34,281 nucleotides of DNA from Tissierellia bacterium. GTDB lineage: Bacteria > Bacillota > Clostridia > Tissierellales > Sedimentibacteraceae. The notes beneath the pieces were generated by a model. The model searched no databases. It saw only the letters and a program-made list of their open reading frames with translations, and was not told the DNA's origin. How positions within the stretch are numbered: the first letter of the stretch is position 1; each line of letters opens with the position of its first letter. Position numbers and translations under genes: made by a program. The stretch spans positions 1-34,281 of the forward strand of contig JAAYOE010000068.1 of the NCBI GenBank assembly GCA_012520455.1, in the 5' to 3' direction. This document shows positions 1-9,761 of the stretch, piece by piece.

Positions 1-3000
1 AAACTTTCGGATATTTTTGCTTTTGATATGCCGGGAATCGATAACTTAGTAAATAAGGCAGTTGAAATTACGGCTGCTAATGCTGACCCTGAAATATTTT
101 TATCATTTGATGCTGCTTTAAGTGAAGCATTAAATGTTTTTTATGAAAAACAAATTAAAGATATAATAAAAATTGACAAGGAAAAAGCAGCTTCTCTTTT
201 TTCCCGGGCGGAAGTCCATAGTGCAGTCTATAAGGTCTACCGGTCCTTATTATCATACGGGAAGGGCCTGAATAAAACCTTGTATTCCATAATTGACCCG
301 GCATTTGAAAGGAGTCTCAAAAAATACATCAAAGATAATCTGCCTTATATCAGCGAACATTTAGTAGGCTATGTTCAAAAAAACAGCAGACAGATTGACA
401 GGATTATTGAAGATTCCATTGACCAGGTCCTTAATGAGGCGGAAGGTTTAAGGGCAAAGCTCCTTAAAAGCTTTAAAAACGCTTATTTTGACAATTTAAG
501 TAAAAAATACGGCATTGTTGACAAGATTATTTCATATATCAAACAGTTTGCAGGGTCGGAAAAACTGAGCATCCAAATAAGCAATAAAATTATTGAGGGC
601 TTGGATACCATAACCATAAGTGAAATAGTTACAGCGGTTGAAAGCAACTTCAATATTGACAGGGGGTATGACATCCTTAAAGATTACATGAATAAAAATG
701 GTGCCGTAATTATTGAAAGCCTTGAAAATTACTTTGGAAAACTTAAAGTAAAAGATATTTTGCCAAGGTTTGACTTGACCGTGGAAAAAGTATTGTCATC
801 CGGGACCGTGAGGGAATTTTTGAAAAACAAATCAAGACACTACTTAGAATCAGTCATGTCCAAGGAGCTTAAAATCCTGTTAGGCGAAGACAATTTGGAT
901 GCATATGTAAAAAAAGCCTCTGATTATTTGAAAGAAAAGTACTGGGCAGAAGGTAGTTCAATCAAAACCTATATTAGAGAGAAAATAGGCAGTTTAGATA
1001 TAGAAGGAAACCGATTAAAAAGCAAGGAATTAACCGGCCTTATTCACAAGGGGGCCTATGCTAAGTATAAAAATGAAGCTCTAAAGCTAAGAGACCTTAA
1101 CCTGTCCTTAGCCCTGGATAAATTAAATTCCATAGAAAACATAACAGAAAACAGTTCAGAAACCATTCGAAGGTATACCATAAACAATTCGGATATTATT
1201 TTGAAGGGGTCCGTCAAGGGGATCGTTTCTGACAACCTGAATAAGCTCACCGATGATGAGCTGGTTGGCTTTGCCAATGATTTTATAGGAAGGGAATTAA
1301 AGCCCATAATGTTTTTCGGCGGAGTATTGGGGGTTATTGCAGGCCTCATATTGGCCGGGGTTCAGAATTCTCCCCTCGACCCTTCCGAGATAAATTTTGC
1401 AAACATGGCAACCTATGCCTTTGTAGGCTTTATTACAAATGTAATAGCCATAAATATGATATTCAAGCCCTATAAAGAAATAAAAATGTTTTCTGAAATC
1501 CCCTTCCTGCGGAATTTTTCATTAGGCTACATCGTTAAAAACCAGAAAAATTTTGCAAAATCCACGGCCTATTACATCGATACCAACCTATTGAGCAAAA
1601 AAAGCATAAATGAATTGTTTGAGAGGCATAAGGATAAGATCAAGGATGGCTTTATAGAAAGCATTGCTGAAGATGACTTTGCCGCCCTCGGCAGCCTGCT
1701 GATGAAAAATCGAGAAGGAATAATTAGGGGAACCTTTAATTTTCTAAGACATACCGCTTTGAAAAACTTAAGTGCCTTGAGTAATTACCTGTATGAAATG
1801 ATTTCAAGGGCAAAGCTTTCGTCCCTCCTTAGTGACAAAAGTATAGAAAATTTGAGCAATTTTATTGGTGGAAGCATAAAAACCGATGATATAAGCAAGG
1901 GACTTTATTCAGCAATTAGGTCCGAAAAAAAATTGAAGAGTATTTTTTCAATGAGGTTTATCAATGAGCTTTTAAGAGATAAAGCCGGCAAATTATATGA
2001 TGGAATAATCAATTTTATGAAGCCGTCCGTCATAAAAGCTCAAATTATTAAGTATGAAGATAAGTATATAAAGAAAACCGACAAAACCATCGAAGAAGTA
2101 TTCAATGAAAATGATGTGTCCCGTTTTTCCGAAAAGATAAATGAAGCCGTGTTTTCGGAGGCTTTTAAAAATAATGTTTCATCGGCAGTCATCGCCACCT
2201 TTAACAAATTATTTGAGAGGGATAAAACCTTTGAAGAATTGTTCGACGGCAGAATAAAGGCCTATATAGACAGGAACCTGCCTCAAATCCTCAATAAGGC
2301 ATTACAAATAATCAAGGACAATCTTGCAGAAAACAAGGCAGTTGTTTCCGCATCCCTGCGAGCAGAATTTAAAGCAAGCTTAGGCTTTATTGAGGGCGGA
2401 TTTTATGCCTTTGTGGACGGCGATAAGCTTATTGATGATTTGGTTGGCAAAATAATGACCGAAAAACTGCCTGTCTTCATGCAAGTGAAAAAACATGAAA
2501 TAAATGAAATTATGTCTGACTTTATCAATAACAGGTTTTATAAGGCTAGGGTCGAAGTCTTATATACGGGTTTGAACAAGCTGCAAATAAATGAAGTGAT
2601 TGAAAGGTATTTATCTGCAAACAAGGAAAAGCTGAAATCTAAAATAGACTATTTGCTTTTGGAACTTTACAATAAAACAAAAGGCAGGAAATTAAATGAC
2701 ACATTAGACTTATTTAACCTGAAGGACCCCGGAAGCTTCATCAAGTCTTATGAATCTGAAATAAATGCATTTTCTGATACCTTGTATTCTTATTTAACTG
2801 ACAATAAAGATAAAACAAAAGAGGATATTTTTTCTTTCGCAAGCTCTGCAGCAGCTGAATTCATGGATTTAAGATTCGGTGATATTTTCTTCAATTTTAC
2901 TCGGGATGACATATACGGGATAGGAAAGAATATAAGTCATATACTTGATAAAGATGACGGCATAAAGAAAGTATTCGAATTTTTGATAAAAGAATACAGA

Positions 3001-3501
3001 AAATACAATAAAGACATTTGTTTGGATCATTATATTAACAGGGATGAATTCAAATGTTCTGCTCAAATGTTCGTTCAAAAGCTCTTAATCAATTATGAAG
3101 CCGAAAAGGAGCTTAAGCAAATCCTCAATACCATATTTGACTCGGCTGTGAACTGTAATTTTAATTTCATCGATTCAAGGTCTAAGGAATACACCGTTAA
3201 TATATTTGCGGAATCAAGCATCGAGGCACTGAAAAGAAACATGGATGATATTCTGAAGACGGTTGAATTTGACAAAATTGCAGAGGAAGAAATCGAAAAA
3301 ATGGAACCAGAAAAAATCCACCAAATGTTTAATTCTTTTGCAGGAAAGTATTTCAGGGCTTTAATGCTTTATGGAATAGGGGGATTCGTGTTCGGAATAA
3401 ACATGTACGTGGGATTTTCCCTGACAGGGTTAAAAATACTTTCTGAAACACTTAATAAGAGAGTCTTCGCTGATGCTCAGAATGACACGAAGGGCCGCTG
3501 A
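1..3501 (+). CDS. DUF445 family (YheB-like) large membrane-associated protein, 5' end truncated by window edge
   Basis: The ORF is open in frame from base 1 (KLSDIFAFD precedes the listed Met at 28). It contains the glycine-rich TM segment FGGVLGVIAGLILAG...YAFVGFITNVIAINMIFKPYKEI typical of DUF445, embedded in very long helical regions, and a C-terminal TM. Confidence 0.75.
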   Translation, partial: KLSDIFAFDMPGIDNLVNKAVEITAANADPEIFLSFDAALSEALNVFYEKQIKDIIKIDKEKAASLFSRAEVHSAVYKVYRSLLSYGKGLNKTLYSIIDPAFERSLKKYIKDNLPYISEHLVGYVQKNSRQIDRIIEDSIDQVLNEAEGLRAKLLKSFKNAYFDNLSKKYGIVDKIISYIKQFAGSEKLSIQISNKIIEGLDTITISEIVTAVESNFNIDRGYDILKDYMNKNGAVIIESLENYFGKLKVKDILPRFDLTVEKVLSSGTVREFLKNKSRHYLESVMSKELKILLGEDNLDAYVKKASDYLKEKYWAEGSSIKTYIREKIGSLDIEGNRLKSKELTGLIHKGAYAKYKNEALKLRDLNLSLALDKLNSIENITENSSETIRRYTINNSDIILKGSVKGIVSDNLNKLTDDELVGFANDFIGRELKPIMFFGGVLGVIAGLILAGVQNSPLDPSEINFANMATYAFVGFITNVIAINMIFKPYKEIKMFSEIPFLRNFSLGYIVKNQKNFAKSTAYYIDTNLLSKKSINELFERHKDKIKDGFIESIAEDDFAALGSLLMKNREGIIRGTFNFLRHTALKNLSALSNYLYEMISRAKLSSLLSDKSIENLSNFIGGSIKTDDISKGLYSAIRSEKKLKSIFSMRFINELLRDKAGKLYDGIINFMKPSVIKAQIIKYEDKYIKKTDKTIEEVFNENDVSRFSEKINEAVFSEAFKNNVSSAVIATFNKLFERDKTFEELFDGRIKAYIDRNLPQILNKALQIIKDNLAENKAVVSASLRAEFKASLGFIEGGFYAFVDGDKLIDDLVGKIMTEKLPVFMQVKKHEINEIMSDFINNRFYKARVEVLYTGLNKLQINEVIERYLSANKEKLKSKIDYLLLELYNKTKGRKLNDTLDLFNLKDPGSFIKSYESEINAFSDTLYSYLTDNKDKTKEDIFSFASSAAAEFMDLRFGDIFFNFTRDDIYGIGKNISHILDKDDGIKKVFEFLIKEYRKYNKDICLDHYINRDEFKCSAQMFVQKLLINYEAEKELKQILNTIFDSAVNCNFNFIDSRSKEYTVNIFAESSIEALKRNMDDILKTVEFDKIAEEEIEKMEPEKIHQMFNSFAGKYFRALMLYGIGGFVFGINMYVGFSLTGLKILSETLNKRVFADAQNDTKGR

Positions 3502-3520
3502 TAAGCGGCCCTTACATATT
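3490..3520 (+). terminator. Hairpin overlapping the stop codon of the DUF445 gene
   Basis: Perfect 10-bp stem AAGGGCCGCT (3490-3499)/AGCGGCCCTT (3504-3513) with GATA loop; only a weak T-rich tail. Confidence 0.5.
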
Positions 3521-3562
3521 TTCGTCATTGAAATGAATACACTTAAGTGTCAATACCCCCTA

Positions 3563-3625
3563 GTGTCATCCTGAGGGCTTTAGCCCGAAGGATCTCATAA
3601 GATCCTTCGCTTCGCTCAGGATGAC
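3563..3625. repeat. Palindromic intergenic repeat, family 1 (copy A)
   Basis: GTCATCCTGAGGGCTTTAGCCCGAAGGATCTCATAAGATCCTTCGCTTCGCTCAGGATGAC; termini are inverted complements and the core is shared with copies at 14454, 16771, 20531, 31907 and 34092. Confidence 0.8.
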
Positions 3626-3627
3626 TA

Positions 3628-3654
3628 AGAACGAAAAGAACCGTCCCTAAAATT
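3628..3654. repeat. GAACGAAAAGAACCGTCCC repeat, family 2 (copy 1)
   Basis: AAGAACGAAAAGAACCGTCCCTAAAATT matches copies at 9762-9786 (inverted) and 9820-9844 (direct). Confidence 0.75.
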
Positions 3655-4882
3655 CGGCGGACTCGGAAGTTTGGGGAGAGGTTGCGATGCTTCCAAAAAT
3701 GTTTGATTTATCAAACATGAGTTTGCTTATATTGTAAGCAACCAATAATTGATAACGTCCTATTTCAGCCTGGGCTAAACCTGCATTGGCTTCTAAAACA
3801 TCAAGGTTAGTAGCCATTCCGTTATCGTAGAGGAGCTGGTTTATCCTTGCTGCCTCTTTAGCCAGTTCAAGGGTTTTTTCCATGTTAATTAGGGCTCTTT
3901 CTGCTTTTATCAAGTTCAAGTATGATTTTCTAACGTCCAATTCAATATCCTTGTAGGCCTGGGGTACATTTAACTCCGCATCCTTGAGCTTTTCCTTTGC
4001 TGCCTTGTGCTGTCTTAAGTTTGATGTGTAGTAAGCAGTGTAAGCATGGGTTTCTATTTTTTGAAGCTCTAAGTTGTTTTCAGCTGTAAGTATTTCAGGT
4101 CTTTCTGCTTTTGCTTGTTCGATTGCTTCAGTTAAATTTATTTCTTCCGTCGGTACATATGTAAATTCTTTATCTGTCAGTGTCAGTTTTGTATCAAATG
4201 GAAGCTGCAATTTGTTCAACAGATTTAATTCGGCTATATTGTAATCATCCATTGCAGAATCAAGTTCCGTCTTAGCCTTTTGAACAGCCATTTCAGCATT
4301 TAGAACTTCCGCCTTTGTTGCAGACCCGTTATTGAATTTTAAATTAACGACTCGCAGCTGTTCTTCTGCCTTGCTCAAGTTTATCTTGTTGATTTCAATT
4401 GACTTTTCCGCCAAAAGCACATTGTAATATAGTGACTTTGTTTCTATTTCAATGCCTGCCAAAAGCACTTCCCTGCTTTTTTCCAATTGTTCCTGCTGGG
4501 TATCGGCATAAATAATATAATAATTATTTTTAGCCAATATTCTTTCAACCTGATTGCTTGTTACATCAAATTCAGGACCAAATACTGCTTGAATTTCAGG
4601 CAGGGACATGCCCATAATCAACTCTGCCAGGTCCTTCGCATTTTTTGCATCTTTTCTTGCCTCTTTAACCTGAGCGATTGCGTCATCTATTTTCCACATT
4701 TCCCTGCTGTTTTCTGTTGCTATTCTCACCGCATCCTCCATGGACAGCATCATGGGCTCCGCTTCTTCCATAGTTTCAACCGATGTTACCTGGACTTCAA
4801 CAGCGTCTTCTGCTGCAGCCACGTTTGTAAATGTGCCTAACACCAGCAACAGCAGTATTAGTAAAGATATTATTCTTTTCAT
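3647..4882 (-). CDS. TolC family protein (outer-membrane-efflux-protein-like)
   Basis: 411 aa with N-terminal signal peptide, long coiled-coil repeats and AEQLRVVNLKFNNGSATKAEVLNAEMAVQKAKTELDSA / RINQLLYDNGMATNLDVLEANAGLAQAE, the duplicated TolC/OEP motif; last gene of the RND operon. Confidence 0.85.
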   Translation of the reverse strand: MKRIISLLILLLLVLGTFTNVAAAEDAVEVQVTSVETMEEAEPMMLSMEDAVRIATENSREMWKIDDAIAQVKEARKDAKNAKDLAELIMGMSLPEIQAVFGPEFDVTSNQVERILAKNNYYIIYADTQQEQLEKSREVLLAGIEIETKSLYYNVLLAEKSIEINKINLSKAEEQLRVVNLKFNNGSATKAEVLNAEMAVQKAKTELDSAMDDYNIAELNLLNKLQLPFDTKLTLTDKEFTYVPTEEINLTEAIEQAKAERPEILTAENNLELQKIETHAYTAYYTSNLRQHKAAKEKLKDAELNVPQAYKDIELDVRKSYLNLIKAERALINMEKTLELAKEAARINQLLYDNGMATNLDVLEANAGLAQAEIGRYQLLVAYNISKLMFDKSNIFGSIATSPQTSESAEF

Positions 4883-4900
4883 TTTTTCCTCCCTTGTTGG

Positions 4901-5473
4901 TTATTTTACGGCAAAACCCTTGTACAATAAATCAAAGATTATATCATCTTCCTTAATCACATCTTCCTTATTATGGGACTTTAATCTTATATATTGACCC
5001 ATGGTGCCAATAAGGATGCATGCAATTATTTCGGATTGTATGTCACTTATAACCACGCCTTCTTCCTTGCCCCGGTCAATGATACCGCATATCAATTCAT
5101 ACATTTCAAACATTTTTCCGATTATGGCCTTGATAGCATCTTCCGATATAATGTTTTTACTTGACAAGACATCGTCTAAGGTAATGTCTGATTCCATCTT
5201 AAGGTTTTCGTTGAATAAAATCAATAATTTATTGTGAAAGGTATCTTTTAAATCAGAAATACATTTTATTTTATTTACTATTTCATTTACATATTCAATG
5301 CAGGTTTCATCGAATATGTCTTGTTTGCTTTCAAAGTATTCATACAGGGTTCCTTTTCCGACACCTGCACCTGCTGCAATATCCTCCATTTTTGTATTGT
5401 GAAACCCCTTATCCCTGAATAAAACCATGGCTGACTTCAATATATCCCGGCGTTTTTGATTTTTTTCTTCCAT
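4901..5473 (-). CDS. TetR/AcrR family transcriptional regulator
   Basis: 190 aa; N-terminal HTH RRDILKSAMVLFRDKGFHNTKMEDIAAGAGVGKGTLYEYFESKQDIF is classic TetR_N. Confidence 0.93.
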   Translation of the reverse strand: MEEKNQKRRDILKSAMVLFRDKGFHNTKMEDIAAGAGVGKGTLYEYFESKQDIFDETCIEYVNEIVNKIKCISDLKDTFHNKLLILFNENLKMESDITLDDVLSSKNIISEDAIKAIIGKMFEMYELICGIIDRGKEEGVVISDIQSEIIACILIGTMGQYIRLKSHNKEDVIKEDDIIFDLLYKGFAVK

Positions 5474-5489
5474 GATACCTCCCTTGCTC

Positions 5490-8400
5490 CTACTCCGTTA
5501 TCTCCCTAATTGCTTCTCTTTTAATCTTTCTTTTGAAAAATTCCGAAATGTCATCAAATATAGTATACATAACAGGAATTATTACCAATGTTAAGACTGT
5601 TGAAAGGGACAAGCCTCCGATCACAACAACACCCATGGATTGGGAAAGTTCAGCCCCTTCCCCTATACCCGAGGACATGGGCAGTAAGCCTAAGATGGTG
5701 GTCAGGGCGGTCATCATAATCGGCCGTATTCTTATGGGGCCTGCCTTCATGATTGCAGCATCCCTATCTTCTCCTCTTCCCCGCCTCTTGTTGATATAAT
5801 CCACCAACACTATGGCATTATTAACGACAATTCCTACCAGGATTATCAAGCCTATTATTCCTATTACGTTGAGAGGAAGGCCTGTGACAAACAATCCTAT
5901 AAAGCCTCCGGACAGGGCCAGGGGGACGGAAAACATGATTGACAAGGGCTGGATCAAGGATTCAAACTGGGCTGCTATTATCATATAAACCAAGGCAACT
6001 GCCAACAGCATTACCAAAAACAGGTCCGTAAAGGTTTCTTCTATCTGTTCTACTTCTCCTCCAAATTTGTAGGTGTAGCCGAAGGGCATTTCATAATCAT
6101 TCAAAAGGTCCTCTATTTCTTGGGAAGCAGATTGAATATCTCTTCCCACAACACTCCCTGATACGGTTAAAACTCTGACCTGGTTTTCCCTCTGTATACT
6201 TATGGGTCCTTTTTCGACTCTTATACGGGCAACTTCCGACAGGGGTACGGTGGTTCCCATGGGAGTTTCAACCGGGAGCATTTCCAAATATGATATGCTT
6301 TCTCCGTAAATATTATCTCCCTTTAACACAACATCTATTTCATCCCCGTTAACCTTAAACTTTGTAACATTTGACCCGGACATGGCATTTGTTATGGAAC
6401 TTCCGATTTGTGCGGTTGTTAATCCGTATTGGGATGCAATGTTCCTGTCGGTTATTACTTGAACTTGGGGAATTCCGTCCTCGTAGCTTGTGGTAACTTC
6501 TCTCGTTCCTTCAACCCTTTCAATTATCTTCTTAAAATCGTCCCCGATAGTTTTCAAGGTATCTATATCATCACCCTTAATACTGATACTTATGGCTCCG
6601 GTGGCCATGCCCATCATCATTGTTGAGGATTCCGCAACACTTATCTCCGCTCCGGGTATATCCTTTGTCAGTGCCCTTATTTCATCGCTTATTTCTTTTG
6701 CGCTCCTGTCTCTTTCATCCAGGTTCTTTAACAGAACAACCACAGAACCGGTGGAAGAACTCCCCATACCGTACATTTGGCCGCCTCCCGCTGAGGTAAA
6801 TACTGTTTCGATTTCAGGTATTCCAGCTATTGCATCTTCAATTTCTTCAAGCATTGCATCTATTTCCTCCGTTTCGGAGCCTGCCGGCAAATCAGCGCTT
6901 ATATTAATCATACCTTCATCGGTGGCAGGGAAAAATTCCGCTCCTACGGATATTACCATTAATATGCTTACAACAAATAGTCCTATACTTGCCAGTATTG
7001 TAATTAAACGGTGCCTTAAACTAAAACTTAATACTTTTTTATAAAAAACGACCAAGGGTCCTTGTCTTTTCTCCTGTGCCTCTTCAGATTCCAAATTCTT
7101 TACTGAAACCAACTTTGATGACAGCATGGGAACTAATGTTAAGGCGATAAGCAATGAACTCAATAAAGCAATTGTTATTGTAAGTGCAAATTCTTTAAAC
7201 AAAATTGCAGCAAGTCCGCCTGTGAACACAATGGGAATAAATACTGCAATGGTGGTCAAGGTGGAAGCTGTAATTGCCATTGAAACTTCATTTGTTCCGT
7301 CAACCGATGCAATGACCCTGTCTAACCCTAAGCTTCTGTTTCTGTATATGTTTTCAAGAACAACAATGGAGTTGTCCACCAGCATCCCCACTGCCAGGGC
7401 AAAGGCTCCAAGAGTCATCATATTTAAGGTTATGCCGGAGAAAAACATTATTACAAATGTGGTTATTACCGAAAAAGGTATTGAAACAGCTATAACCAAG
7501 GTGGTTTTAAAGCTTCTTAGGAAAACCAAAAGTATGATTATTGCTAAAATACCGCCCTTTGCTGCAGTGCTGATTAAGTTTTTAATGGCTAAATTAATAT
7601 AATCTGCCTGGTTAAACACGGTTACTAATTCTAAATCAGGGTATTCAGTTTTTAATTTTTCGATTTCTTTATCTATTGCATTGGCAACATTGACGGTATT
7701 GGCATCGGATTGCTTCATTATGGATATCTGAACAACTTCCTTGCCGTTTAATTTGGTTATTGAAGCTTGTTCCTTGCTTTTTAAACTTACGTCGGCTATA
7801 TCTTTAAGCCTTATGGTCCCCCCCCTAGTTAAAGGTATGGGCAGATTTCTAATTTCTTCGATGGATTTGAATTCACCCATTGTCCTTACCGTAAGTTCGT
7901 TGTTCCCTTTTTTTACCGTCCCTCCGGGCATATTTAAATTTTCGGCTCTAAGTATCTGGCCAACATAAGAAGAGCTTAAATTGTAACCTTTAATCACTTC
8001 TTCTTTCAACATTATTTCGACTTCCTGGTCCAGCCCTCCCGTTACCGTAGCGGAAGCAGTGCCTTCTAATCGCTCGAATCGAGGTGATATTACATCCTCT
8101 GCTATCTTTTGAGTGGTATAAAGGTCTCCCTTGCTTGAAACTGCCAGTTGAACTATGGGAATGGCATTAGGGTCCAGTTTTAAGGCTAAGGGTGAAGATG
8201 TCCCCTCAGGCAAAAAGCCTTTGATGATATCAATTCTTTCCCTTACCTGAAGCATTATTTCATCCATATCGGTGTTAAAGGCGAACTGCATCAACAAGAG
8301 TGAAGATCCTTCACTGGAAATTGAAATAATATCTTCTATGTTTTCAACCGTGGACAGGGTTTGCTCCAAGGGAATCGATATGATGTTTTCAATTTCTTCT

Positions 8401-8564
8401 GGCCCTGCTCCCTGATAGGTTGTTTGAACCATTACATATGGCAGGTCCATTTGTGGAAGCAAGTCAATCTGGAGCTTGCTTAAGGATACTGCCCCTATAA
8501 CAATCACTATTAATATCATCATGGTGATTGTAACGGGTTTTTTAACCGAAAATTTTGCAAGCAT
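5490..8564 (-). CDS. Efflux RND transporter permease (AcrB/HAE1-like)
   Basis: 1024 aa; FSVKKPVTITMMILIVIVIGAVSLSKLQIDLLPQMDLPYVMVQTTYQGAGPEEIE, GMLVDNSIVVLENIYR, VGIVVNNAIVLVDYIN, RIRPIMMTALTTILGLLPM are RND signatures. Confidence 0.95.
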   Translation of the reverse strand: MLAKFSVKKPVTITMMILIVIVIGAVSLSKLQIDLLPQMDLPYVMVQTTYQGAGPEEIENIISIPLEQTLSTVENIEDIISISSEGSSLLLMQFAFNTDMDEIMLQVRERIDIIKGFLPEGTSSPLALKLDPNAIPIVQLAVSSKGDLYTTQKIAEDVISPRFERLEGTASATVTGGLDQEVEIMLKEEVIKGYNLSSSYVGQILRAENLNMPGGTVKKGNNELTVRTMGEFKSIEEIRNLPIPLTRGGTIRLKDIADVSLKSKEQASITKLNGKEVVQISIMKQSDANTVNVANAIDKEIEKLKTEYPDLELVTVFNQADYINLAIKNLISTAAKGGILAIIILLVFLRSFKTTLVIAVSIPFSVITTFVIMFFSGITLNMMTLGAFALAVGMLVDNSIVVLENIYRNRSLGLDRVIASVDGTNEVSMAITASTLTTIAVFIPIVFTGGLAAILFKEFALTITIALLSSLLIALTLVPMLSSKLVSVKNLESEEAQEKRQGPLVVFYKKVLSFSLRHRLITILASIGLFVVSILMVISVGAEFFPATDEGMINISADLPAGSETEEIDAMLEEIEDAIAGIPEIETVFTSAGGGQMYGMGSSSTGSVVVLLKNLDERDRSAKEISDEIRALTKDIPGAEISVAESSTMMMGMATGAISISIKGDDIDTLKTIGDDFKKIIERVEGTREVTTSYEDGIPQVQVITDRNIASQYGLTTAQIGSSITNAMSGSNVTKFKVNGDEIDVVLKGDNIYGESISYLEMLPVETPMGTTVPLSEVARIRVEKGPISIQRENQVRVLTVSGSVVGRDIQSASQEIEDLLNDYEMPFGYTYKFGGEVEQIEETFTDLFLVMLLAVALVYMIIAAQFESLIQPLSIMFSVPLALSGGFIGLFVTGLPLNVIGIIGLIILVGIVVNNAIVLVDYINKRRGRGEDRDAAIMKAGPIRIRPIMMTALTTILGLLPMSSGIGEGAELSQSMGVVVIGGLSLSTVLTLVIIPVMYTIFDDISEFFKRKIKREAIREITE

Positions 8565-8566
8565 TC

Positions 8567-9673
8567 CTATTCACCCCTTACAACCTTTATTTTGCTGCCA
8601 TGGCTTATGTAATCCTGGCCTTTCACAATAACCTTATCCCCCTCCGAAAGACCTGACTTTATTTCAATATAAGCTCCGGTATCAAGGCCTGTAGTAACTT
8701 CTTTTTGGAGGGCTGCATCACCCTCTGCAACAAAGACAAATTGTTTGCCGTCGCGCTCTTTAACGGCTTCAGCCCTCACGGCAAGGGCATTGCCAATATT
8801 GTCGGTCTTCAAATAAACCTTGGCAAACATACCCGGTTTAATTGTACCGTCATTTTCAAGTACAATACTTACGGTATAAAGATTTGTCATAATATCTGCA
8901 GATGAGCTTACACTGTTTATCACGGCTTCATTTTTATAGCCTGCTGAACTTATTTCAACAAGAGCCTTATCCCCGGCTTTCACCTTGTTGACAAGACTTG
9001 CGGCTATTCCAAACTCAACGGTTACACTGTTTGAATCAACAATTGTCACAGGCGGATTGGCAGATGATGCATATTCACCTTCAACAATGTTGACACTTGA
9101 AACCACCCCTGATATGGGTGCCTTTACTTCAGCATTTTTAAGCATGGATGCTGCGTTGGAATAGGCTACCTTGGCCTGTTCCACACCCATCCTTGCCGCC
9201 TCCAAAGCCTCATCGGAAGCGGCTAATTTTGCCTGTTCATACTGGGTTTCCGGAACGGCTCCTTCCTCGTAGAGTTTTTTAATGCGCTCAAGGTTATCCT
9301 TGGCGGTTTGTATTTGAGCAGAGGTCACTTCAAAGCCGGCCCTTGCCGCCTCGTAAGCAGCATAAGCTTGGTTGACCTGCTTTTGGATATCCTCCTTATC
9401 CATGACAAAAAGCACATGGTCCTTTTCTACCCTGTCGCCGACTTTTACGTTAACTTTTTCTGCCTTTCCCGCTACTAAAGGGATTACAAAAACATCCTTA
9501 TCCGCAAATACTTTTCCGGTCATAAGGTTTTCTATGTATAGCTCCATAGGCTGAAGAATTTCCACTTCCACTGCCGTATAAGCCTCTTCTTCATCTGCCT
9601 TTGTTTCCTGGCCTGCAGTACAGCCTGTGAAAATAAATGCAGTAATTAATAATAATGTCAATATTCTTCTCAA
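8567..9673 (-). CDS. Efflux RND transporter periplasmic-adaptor-type lipoprotein (HlyD/MFP family)
   Basis: 368 aa with lipobox (ITAFIFTGC), biotinyl-lipoyl-like VIPLVAGKAEKVNVKVGDRVEKDHVLFVMD and coiled-coil hairpin; 2 bp upstream of the RND gene. Confidence 0.92.
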   Translation of the reverse strand: MRRILTLLLITAFIFTGCTAGQETKADEEEAYTAVEVEILQPMELYIENLMTGKVFADKDVFVIPLVAGKAEKVNVKVGDRVEKDHVLFVMDKEDIQKQVNQAYAAYEAARAGFEVTSAQIQTAKDNLERIKKLYEEGAVPETQYEQAKLAASDEALEAARMGVEQAKVAYSNAASMLKNAEVKAPISGVVSSVNIVEGEYASSANPPVTIVDSNSVTVEFGIAASLVNKVKAGDKALVEISSAGYKNEAVINSVSSSADIMTNLYTVSIVLENDGTIKPGMFAKVYLKTDNIGNALAVRAEAVKERDGKQFVFVAEGDAALQKEVTTGLDTGAYIEIKSGLSEGDKVIVKGQDYISHGSKIKVVRGE

Positions 9674-9690
9674 CTTACCCTCCAGATTTT

Positions 9691-9708
9691 CCGACCGACC
9701 GGTCAGTT
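9691..9708 (-). promoter_or_regulatory. Putative TetR operator for the efflux operon
   Basis: Sequence CCGACCGACCGGTCAGTT with palindromic core GACCGGTC (9697-9704), between the -10 box and the adaptor start codon; resembles GACCGACCGGTC-type TetR operators. Confidence 0.6.
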
Positions 9709-9718
9709 TTTTAATAAG

Positions 9719-9747
9719 ATTATAACACCCTCATTTTTTGCTGTCAA
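9719..9747 (-). promoter_or_regulatory. Consensus sigma-70/SigA promoter of the efflux operon
   Basis: Reverse strand TTGACA (9742-9747), 17-bp spacer, TATAAT (9719-9724). Confidence 0.8.
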
Positions 9748-9761
9748 CAATTTCGCAATTC

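Noticed and set aside
7126-7602. 158-aa plus-strand ORF inside the RND gene
   Set aside because: Antisense to a strongly supported RND coding region, no family motifs, no RBS; likewise 5533-5799, 6429-6626, 6490-7044 and 7741-7968.
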